Source: Mycobacterium sp. 852002-10029_SCH5224772 (GTDB taxonomy: Bacteria > Actinomycetota > Actinomycetes > Mycobacteriales > Mycobacteriaceae). Taken from it: a stretch of 64,000 bases of DNA. A program made the position numbers and the translations under genes. This document shows positions 52,931 to 64,000 of the stretch, piece after piece. Positions within the stretch are counted from its first letter, which is position 1, and every line of letters starts with the position of its first letter. The stretch spans positions 1-64,000 of the forward strand of contig NZ_LZHT01000115.1 of the NCBI RefSeq assembly GCF_001667315.1, written 5' to 3'. A model generated the notes under the pieces. It ran no database searches. It was not told where the DNA came from and was given only the letters and a program-made list of their open reading frames with translations.

Positions 52931-52962
52931 GGGCGTGTTTCGGCGAATATTGAAACACGCCC
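52931..52962. promoter_or_regulatory. 11-bp-arm inverted repeat in the Rv0430/def divergent spacer
   Basis: GGGCGTGTTTC (52931-52941) and GAAACACGCCC (52952-52962) are perfect complements around a 10-nt AT-rich loop (GGCGAATATT). It lies 62-93 bp upstream of the Rv0430-like start and 110-140 bp upstream of def. It is an operator-like dyad or a small hairpin. Confidence 0.65.
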
Positions 52963-53072
52963 CAAACCCTCAAGCCGTCATCCAGACCCGCGAGTCGGCC
53001 GATTGACCTAATTGCCCACCCCCGAAGATCGGCGGCTGAGCAGCCCGCAGGCGTGCGGTAGCTTAGCCGACC

Positions 53073-53666
53073 ATGGCAGTCGTTCCGATCCGCATTGTGG
53101 GAGATCCCGTCCTGCATACCCCGACGAAACCGGTGCCCGTCGCTGCCGACGGTTCGCTGCCCGCGGATCTGCCCGAGTTGATCGCCGACCTGTACGACAC
53201 CATGGACGCCGCGCACGGGGTCGGCCTGGCGGCCAACCAGATCGGGGTCGGCTTGCGCGTCTTCGTCTACGACTGCGCCGACGAACGAGGACGCACCGAG
53301 CGCCGGCGCGGAGTCGTCGTCAATCCGGTCCTGGAAACCTCCGAGATACCCGAGACCATGCCCGACCCGGATCACGACGACGAGGGCTGCCTGTCGGTAC
53401 CCGGCGAGTCGTTCCCCACCGGCCGGGCCAAATGGGCGCGGGTCACCGGCCTGGACGCCGACGGCAACCCGGTCATCCTCGAGGGCGACGACCTGTTCGC
53501 CCGGATGCTGCAACACGAGACCGGGCACCTGGACGGCTTCCTGTATCTGGATCGCCTCGTCGGCCGGCATGCCCGCAGCGCGAAACGGGCTGTCAAATCC
53601 AACAACTGGGGCGTGCCCGGCCTCTCCTGGATGCCGGGCGAGGGACCCGACCCGTTCGGTCACTGA
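53073..53666 (+). CDS. def: Peptide deformylase
   Basis: The 197-residue metalloenzyme removes the formyl group from nascent proteins. All three signature motifs are present: GVGLAANQIG (about residues 50-59), EGCLSVP (Cys ligand, about 105-111) and QHETGHLDG (HExxH, about 147-155). An insert ERGRTERRRG near residue 75 is typical of mycobacterial Def. ATG 53073 is used. The stop overlaps the next start as TGATG. Confidence 0.96.
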   Translation: MAVVPIRIVGDPVLHTPTKPVPVAADGSLPADLPELIADLYDTMDAAHGVGLAANQIGVGLRVFVYDCADERGRTERRRGVVVNPVLETSEIPETMPDPDHDDEGCLSVPGESFPTGRAKWARVTGLDADGNPVILEGDDLFARMLQHETGHLDGFLYLDRLVGRHARSAKRAVKSNNWGVPGLSWMPGEGPDPFGH

Positions 53667-54559
53667 TGATCTCGTGGCCGGCCCTGGGAACGCGGGTGAT
53701 GGTGCGTTACCGGCGCGAGGACGGATCGGTACCGCCGTTGACCGACGCGGTGGGACACCTGCTGGCGGTCGACCCTGTAGTGCGGCTGCAGACGAAAACG
53801 GGTGCGGTCGTCGAATGTTCGCCCGCCGATGTGGTCATGCTGCGGGTGCTGACCTTCGCCCCGGTACGCACCTCGGATATTCGGGCGCTCGAGCACGCGG
53901 CGGCCATGGCGTGGCCCGGCGTCGAACACGCCTGGCTGGAGGGCTGGCTGCTGCGGGCCGGCCCCCCAACCAGCAAGGGCACCGCACTTCCCGCCAATTC
54001 GGCGGTGCCGCTGGATATTTCGTCACGCCTGAGCACGGTGCCCGCGATCGTGGACTGGTACGAGCACCGCGGCCTGGCACCGCGACTGGCCATCCCCGAT
54101 CGCTTGTTGTCGGTGCCGACCGGGTCGACGGGTGAACACCCCGAGAGCGTCCTGGTGCGCGACGTGTCCGACATGGCAGCGCGCGAACCCGACCCGTCCG
54201 TCAGCCTGTCGGCGCGCCCCGACGACGCCTGGTTGAGGCTATTCGGGCACGAGGTCGGCGTCGAGGTGCTCAGCGCGGTCGGCAACGGCGAGCTCATGTT
54301 CGGGACGCTGAACGGCGCGGCGGTTGCACGCGCCGCGGTGACCGACGCACCCGACGGCGCACGCTGGGTCGGGCTGTCGGCGATCGGCGGCGACGACCGG
54401 ACCGCAACGGCCTTGTGCGAAGCGCTCTTGGCGTGGGGCGCCGCTCGCGGCGCCACCCGCGGTTACGTCGCCGTCCCCGACGCCGAGGCCGACACCGGAT
54501 GGCTGGGTTTCCGGCTGCACCACCACCGCCGCTACTTCCCGGTCCGCCGCACCACCTGA
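53666..54559 (+). CDS. GNAT-family acetyltransferase (Rv0428c homologue)
   Basis: The 297-residue protein has an N-terminal SH3-like segment (about residues 1-60, RVMVRYRREDGSVPPLTDAVGHLL) and an acetyltransferase fold. In the C-terminal half, WVGLSAIGGDDRTATALCEALLAWGAARGATRGYVAVP replaces a classical acetyl-CoA loop, and WLGFRLHHHRRYFP ends the domain. It matches Rv0428c. It is coupled to def (TGATG), which could mean N-terminal processing of proteins, but no substrate is known. Confidence 0.87.
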   Translation: MISWPALGTRVMVRYRREDGSVPPLTDAVGHLLAVDPVVRLQTKTGAVVECSPADVVMLRVLTFAPVRTSDIRALEHAAAMAWPGVEHAWLEGWLLRAGPPTSKGTALPANSAVPLDISSRLSTVPAIVDWYEHRGLAPRLAIPDRLLSVPTGSTGEHPESVLVRDVSDMAAREPDPSVSLSARPDDAWLRLFGHEVGVEVLSAVGNGELMFGTLNGAAVARAAVTDAPDGARWVGLSAIGGDDRTATALCEALLAWGAARGATRGYVAVPDAEADTGWLGFRLHHHRRYFPVRRTT

Positions 54560-54575
54560 GATACCGTCTGATCTC

Positions 54576-55430
54576 ATGCCCGACGGCACGGTTGTTGATG
54601 GCGACCCGCGCGTGCGATCAACGCTGCGGATAGCCACCTGGAACGTGAACTCGATTCGCTCCCGCCTGTCCCGCGTCGTCGACTGGCTGGCCCGCGCGGA
54701 CGTCGACGTGCTGGCCATGCAGGAGACCAAGTGTTCCGACAGCCAGTTCCCGACCCTGCCGTTCTTCGAACTCGGCTACGAGGTGGCCCATGTCGGTTTC
54801 AACCAGTGGAACGGCGTGGCGATCGCCTCACGCGTCGGCCTCGACGACGTGCAGATCGGATTCGACGGCCAGCCGACCTGGAGCGGCAAGCCGGAGGTGG
54901 CCGCCAGCGCGGAAGCCCGCGCCCTGGCCGCCACCTGCGGCGGCGTGCGGTTGTGGAGCCTCTACGTTCCCAACGGACGGGCCCTGGGCGATCCGCACTA
55001 CGTCTACAAGCTCGATTGGCTTGCCGCCCTGCGTGATTCGGCGGCAGGTTGGCTACGCGACGATCCCGCCGCCGCGATCGCGCTGGCCGGCGACTGGAAT
55101 ATCGCTCCCCAGGACGACGACGTGTGGAGCATGGAGTTCTTTGCCGGCGCCACGCATGTCTCCGCACCGGAGCGCCGCGCGTTCAACGCCATCGTCGAGG
55201 CGCAATTCACCGACGTGGTACGGCCTTTCGCGCCGGGACCCGGCGTCTACACCTACTGGGACTACACTCGGCTGCGGTTCCCGAAGCGCCAGGGCATGCG
55301 CATCGACTTCATCCTGGGCTCACCGGCGTTCGCAAGTCGCGTGACCGATGCGCAGATCGACCGCGAGGAACGCAAGGGCAAAGCCGCGAGTGATCACGCG
55401 CCCGTGCTGGTCGACGTACGCGTCGACTGA
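54576..55430 (+). CDS. xthA: Exodeoxyribonuclease III / AP endonuclease XthA
   Basis: The 284-residue enzyme of base excision repair cuts DNA at abasic sites and removes 3' blocking groups. It shows ATWNVNSIRSR, LAMQETKCSD (metal Glu), SLYVPNGR with the catalytic Tyr, LAGDWNIAP (Asp and Asn), YWDYTRLRFPKRQGMRIDFIL and the terminal SDHAPV with the catalytic Asp-His pair. ATG 54576 is used. It is 16 bp downstream of the GNAT gene. Confidence 0.95.
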   Translation: MPDGTVVDGDPRVRSTLRIATWNVNSIRSRLSRVVDWLARADVDVLAMQETKCSDSQFPTLPFFELGYEVAHVGFNQWNGVAIASRVGLDDVQIGFDGQPTWSGKPEVAASAEARALAATCGGVRLWSLYVPNGRALGDPHYVYKLDWLAALRDSAAGWLRDDPAAAIALAGDWNIAPQDDDVWSMEFFAGATHVSAPERRAFNAIVEAQFTDVVRPFAPGPGVYTYWDYTRLRFPKRQGMRIDFILGSPAFASRVTDAQIDREERKGKAASDHAPVLVDVRVD

Positions 55431-55557
55431 CGCCGCGACCCGGCGTAGGCTAACTGACAGCGCAATTCCGTAGATCCCCTCAACTATGCGATCCACGGTA
55501 TACAGGAAAACAGCGAACGCGAATTGCATGAATACGAAAATGGGTCAGGGAGTCAAC

Positions 55558-56031
55558 ATGGGTGTCGTCGACGGAGCGGTTCGCAGCGTAGGGCGAACAC
55601 TGAATCGTGCGGCATCGGTCACCACCTCCACCGCCGGCGCGGTCGGCGGTGCGGCGGTGAACGGTGTCGTCGGCGGCATCAAGGGCGCCGCGGACGGCAT
55701 TCAGCAAGGCATCAGCAAGGGCAGCAAATCGACCACGGCCGCCGCGGTCGGCCTGGGAGCGCTGGGCGCCCTCGGCGTGATCGAGTGGCCGGTGTTGCTC
55801 GCCGTCGGCGGCGGCGCGTTGGTGTTGCAGCGGATCGCCCGGCAACAGAAGGAGTCGGCCCCGCCGGCCCGGGCAAAGCTCACGACGGTGCCGACCAAGC
55901 CCGAGCCCGCGCCCCCGACGCACAAACCGCCGCCGCAAAAGGCCCCCGCCAAACGGGCGGCCGCCAGTAAACCGGCCAAGAAGGCCACCGGCCGCCGCGC
56001 CGGCAGCGCCACGCTGCGCAGCACCAACTGA
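55558..56031 (+). CDS. Small membrane protein upstream of ctpH (Rv0426c-like)
   Basis: The 157-residue protein has a glycine/valine-rich N-terminal half (GAVGGAAVNGVVGGIKGAAD), one hydrophobic hairpin-like segment (about residues 62-88, VGLGALGALGVIEWPVLLAVGGG), and a long Lys/Pro/Ala-rich tail typical of DNA-, wall- or polyanion-binding ends. The core ALGVIEWPV resembles ALELIDWPV in the small protein after ctpH. ATG 55558 has AGGGAG about 8 nt upstream. It lies 21 bp before ctpH. The function is unknown. Confidence 0.78.
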   Translation: MGVVDGAVRSVGRTLNRAASVTTSTAGAVGGAAVNGVVGGIKGAADGIQQGISKGSKSTTAAAVGLGALGALGVIEWPVLLAVGGGALVLQRIARQQKESAPPARAKLTTVPTKPEPAPPTHKPPPQKAPAKRAAASKPAKKATGRRAGSATLRSTN

Positions 56032-56052
56032 CACGGAATCCTTACTGAACTC

Positions 56053-60504
<4,452 letters not shown>

Positions 60505-60625
60505 GCACCGAAGCAATCGACGAAACAAGTGGATCGCCCCCGGTGTCGGTCTTCGTCGACATAGGTCCGACGTTGTACGCGTGACCCAGCTAGGCGGGAA
60601 ACCCTTCGTTACTGAAAGGCAAATG

Positions 60626-60901
60626 ATGGCGGAAAAGAAGTCGCGGCGCGACACGTCCCAGCGCGATGCGGTGGACAAGATCCGCGAGGGCGAATCCTTT
60701 GTGGTGAACCTGCCGGCGATCGGTCAGGTGGAGATTCCCCGGCCTGAGCAGCTGGCCTACTTTGGGGGGCTGGCCGCCCTGGCGGCGCTCGAACTCATCG
60801 ACTGGCCGGTGGCGGTGGTCATCGCCGCCGGACACCTGCTGGCAAGCAATCACCACAACAAGCTCCTCGAAGAGCTCGGCGAGGCGATTGAAGAGGTCTA
60901 G
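60626..60901 (+). CDS. Small membrane protein downstream of ctpH (Rv0424c homologue)
   Basis: The 91-residue protein has a charged N-terminus (AEKKSRRDTSQRDAVDKIREGES), a short beta-like stretch (VVNLPAIGQVEIPRPEQL) and one hydrophobic segment (FGGLAALAALELIDWPVAVVIAAGHLL), ending acidic. The ALELIDWPV core resembles the protein before ctpH. ATG 60626 has AAAGG 6 nt upstream and gives the 91 residues of Rv0424c; ATG 60623 lies one codon earlier. It overlaps the convergent STAS gene by 4 bp. It may be an accessory to CtpH. Confidence 0.82.
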   Translation: MAEKKSRRDTSQRDAVDKIREGESFVVNLPAIGQVEIPRPEQLAYFGGLAALAALELIDWPVAVVIAAGHLLASNHHNKLLEELGEAIEEV

Positions 60902-61248
60902 CCCGTCAATGCCGCGGACAGCGTCGGGTAGAGGTCGAAGACGCGATCCAGTTCGGTGACCTGGATCGGTCGAAGCACTTGGTCGTGCTCGGCGACCAGT
61001 CGAACCGACGTCCCAACGGCTTTTCCCTCCTCATGGCAGTCGAGCATCGCGTTCAGCGCCGCGCTTCCGAAGAAGTCCACATCTTGCAAGTCGATCACCA
61101 CGGGTCGGGTGGGCTGGGTAGCGGCCAGCCCCAGCGCCGCCTTCAGATGGGCGGCGAGCTCACCGGCGGTACTGGAGTCGACGGCGCCTTTGACGCGCAC
61201 GATGATCGCGTCCTCGTGGGGCTCGTGTTCGACCGCCAACAAATTCAT
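60898..61248 (-). CDS. STAS-domain anti-anti-sigma factor
   Basis: The 116-residue single STAS domain has VRVKGAVDSSTAGELAAHL and VVIDLQDVDFFGSAALNAML; the serine in DFFGSAAL is the one phosphorylated in SpoIIAA-type antagonists. Such proteins free a sigma factor by binding its anti-sigma kinase. ATG 61248 has GGAAGG just upstream; a TTG six codons earlier is possible. No anti-sigma or sigma gene lies next to it. It is downstream of the PAS-ANTAR gene on the same strand, across a structured 98-bp spacer. Confidence 0.87.
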   Translation of the reverse strand: MNLLAVEHEPHEDAIIVRVKGAVDSSTAGELAAHLKAALGLAATQPTRPVVIDLQDVDFFGSAALNAMLDCHEEGKAVGTSVRLVAEHDQVLRPIQVTELDRVFDLYPTLSAALTG

Positions 61249-61272
61249 GCCTTCCGCCGCAGCCAACGTTGA

Positions 61273-61331
61273 GATCTGCAGCCGCTAAGCCCGACGACGC
61301 GGCGGGGATGCGCGGGCGCGCATCGCAGATC
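61273..61331 (-). promoter_or_regulatory. Nested hairpins between the PAS-ANTAR and STAS genes
   Basis: The near-palindrome GATGCGCG-GG-CGCGCATC (61307-61324) is directly followed by GCAGATC (61325-61331), which pairs with GATCTGC at 61273-61279. The spacer RNA could fold into a two-level structure. It could end the PAS-ANTAR transcript, shape the STAS leader or be an ANTAR target; the last is speculation. Confidence 0.5.
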
Positions 61332-61346
61332 ACCAGAGATTAACCC

Positions 61347-62054
61347 CTAGTCAGCGGACCCGGGCGAAATCCTCTCGTGCACGGTCAGCAGCAAATGGTC
61401 GAACTGGGCCTGCACGGCGGCCGGCGGCGCCGGCAGGGTGGCCATTTCATCGAGCAGCTGCTTGGCCAACGCCCGTAGTTTCACGTTGGTCTCTTGCGAC
61501 CGCCACTGCAGCACCCGAAAGGCCTGCGCGGCGCTGACCCGGTAGACGGACATCAGCACGCCCTTGGCCTGTTCGATGGCCGCGCGGCTCTCGAACAGAT
61601 CCGGCAGCGCCTCGTCGAGCACCTCCTGCCGGGTTTCGTCGAACGATTCGGTGAGGTCGATGTAATAGCCCTCGGTGCCCAGCACGGCGCCCGACTCGTC
61701 GTGCATGCGGTCGGCGACCACGATCGCGTCGTGCACCCTCCCCGCGGTGTCGAGGAATCGGTGCCGGCTCGAGAACGACCCTTCCGACTGCAGGGCATAA
61801 TCGAGCAACTCCTGGACGTGCGCCCGGTCGTCGGGGTGCTTGTGCGACAACAACAGCTGAGTCGTCGGCTCCACCTCCCCCGGTTCATAGCCGTGCATCC
61901 TGGCCACCTCGTCGGACCATTCCCAGCGTTGGCCCACGAACCAGAAGCGGAAGGTGCCGATGTTCAGGTAATCGGCCGGCGCATCGAACGGCGCGGCGGA
62001 TCGCACGCCGTCCCCGTTGGTCGACGGCTCTCCCCTTCGCTCGCGCTGTTGCAC
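61347..62054 (-). CDS. PAS-ANTAR antiterminator-type regulator
   Basis: The protein (235 residues from GTG 62054) has a PAS fold (about residues 30-135: FRFWFVGQRWEWSDEVARMHGYEPGEVE, HKHPDDRAHV, GTEGYYIDLTE). A C-terminal ANTAR domain (about 150-210: ESRAAIEQAKGVLMSVYRVSAAQAFRVLQWRSQETNVKLRALAKQLL) keeps the conserved AxxxLM and the aromatic/hydrophobic RNA-contact pattern. ANTAR proteins bind paired hairpins in nascent RNA and prevent termination. The start is unsure: TTG 62078, GTG 62054 or GTG 62006. It is divergent from thiC, so it may share its promoter region. Confidence 0.83.
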   Translation of the reverse strand: MQQRERRGEPSTNGDGVRSAAPFDAPADYLNIGTFRFWFVGQRWEWSDEVARMHGYEPGEVEPTTQLLLSHKHPDDRAHVQELLDYALQSEGSFSSRHRFLDTAGRVHDAIVVADRMHDESGAVLGTEGYYIDLTESFDETRQEVLDEALPDLFESRAAIEQAKGVLMSVYRVSAAQAFRVLQWRSQETNVKLRALAKQLLDEMATLPAPPAAVQAQFDHLLLTVHERISPGSAD

Positions 62055-62162
62055 GTTTGCATTTTTCCACTCGGGCAATGCCGTCCGCTACTCCCCCGGA
62101 AGAATGGGCCGTCGCTCTGCCGCGCGGCCCGGGGTGGGGGTAACGTCGCGTGCGGACCCATC

Positions 62163-62258
62163 CATCAGACGCGGGAGCGCATGCCGAGTGCGCTGAGAGG
62201 ACGGCTCGGGGCCGTCGACCGTACGAACCTGACCGGGTAATGCCGGCGTAGGGAGATG
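62163..62258 (+). ncRNA. TPP riboswitch (THI element) of thiC
   Basis: The conserved core is visible: GCGCTGAGAG (62190-62199) and GAACCTGACCGGGTAATGCCGG followed by CGTAGGGA (ending at 62254). CATC (62163-62166) can pair with GATG (62255-62258) as P1. An extra GC hairpin (GACGGC/GCCGTC) sits in the P3 arm. The thiC ribosome-binding GGGAG (62251-62255) lies inside the element, so thiamine pyrophosphate would block translation initiation. Confidence 0.95.
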
Positions 62259-62262
62259 AAAA

Positions 62263-63896
<1,634 letters not shown>

Positions 63897-63900
<4 letters not shown>

Positions 63901-64000
63901 ATTACCTGCCGCTGCCCGCGCTCGGCACCACGCCGCACCGCGTGCTGTCCATCGCCGGATCGGACTCCGGGGGCGGGGCGGGCATCCAGGCCGACATGCG
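63897..64000 (+). CDS. thiD: Hydroxymethylpyrimidine (phosphate) kinase ThiD, 5' part only
   Basis: The first 34 codons, from GTG 63897 inside the thiC stop, end at the window edge. HRVLSIAGSDSGGGAGIQAD is the hallmark ribokinase-type N-terminus of ThiD, which phosphorylates hydroxymethylpyrimidine phosphate, the product of ThiC. It is thus the second gene of the riboswitch-controlled thiamine operon. Confidence 0.95.

Noticed and set aside
60517..60559. TCGACGAA/TTCGTCGA inverted repeat after ctpH
   Set aside because: The 8-bp arms are 27 nt apart and lack a T-tract. Too weak to call a terminator.

Overview
The window is a 64 kb stretch of high-GC, gene-dense chromosome from a mycobacterium. 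The gene order follows the M. tuberculosis interval Rv0469 (umaA) to Rv0422c (thiD), read in reverse. Gene-by-gene comparisons to M. tuberculosis rest on recalled family and locus knowledge, not on a search. The protein sequences, the accessory content and the 541-residue GroEL2 suggest a slow-growing nontuberculous species, possibly of the M. avium complex; this species guess is an inference. I saw no insertion sequence, CRISPR array, tRNA or rRNA.

Left part (1-14.4 kb), conserved: umaA (partial), fadB2, icl1/aceA with candidate RamB boxes in its promoter, an acyl-ACP thioesterase-like gene, ramB, a carboxymuconolactone-decarboxylase-like gene, lpdC with small membrane proteins, aldA with a DUF779 partner, a prolyl-oligopeptidase-family peptidase, echA2 and the secreted Rv0455c-like protein. 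The theme is glyoxylate shunt, fatty acid oxidation and acyl/aldehyde metabolism.

Middle accessory block (14.5-31 kb): two tandem copies of an mmpL-mmpS-tetR/dipZ module. In the left copy tetR and dipZ have decayed to pseudogenes. Then come a DinB-like/VOC/membrane-protein operon, an N-acyl-D-amino-acid deacylase-like amidohydrolase, a solitary short PPE protein, a PPOX-like protein, a second CMD-like protein and an SDR. In M. tuberculosis this interval holds mmpL4/mmpS4, PPE genes and the sigK region instead.

Conserved centre (31-41.7 kb): groEL2 with two CIRCE operators and a strong terminator, an M24 peptidase, a cupin, an Rv0439c-like SDR, moeA2, an MFS permease, and the coupled psd-pssA-AAA ATPase operon.

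Accessory island (41.6-49.5 kb), between the homologues of Rv0435c and Rv0434, which are adjacent in M. tuberculosis. It holds a TetR/DUF2867 divergent pair, a four-gene coupled operon (LuxE-like acyl-activating enzyme, LuxC-like acyl-CoA reductase, SDR, TetR) behind a perfect 16-bp palindrome, and, convergent to it, an enoyl-CoA hydratase coupled to a luciferase-like F420-type oxidoreductase. This looks like a non-luminescent fatty-acid-reductase pathway and is the most unusual system in the window.

Right part (49.5-64 kb), conserved: Lon-substrate-binding-domain protein, YbdK-like ligase, sodC, virR, an Rv0430-like protein, def, a GNAT protein, xthA, then the giant P-type ATPase ctpH flanked by two small membrane proteins that share a motif. 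An STAS protein and a PAS-ANTAR regulator follow, then thiC under a TPP riboswitch and the start of thiD.
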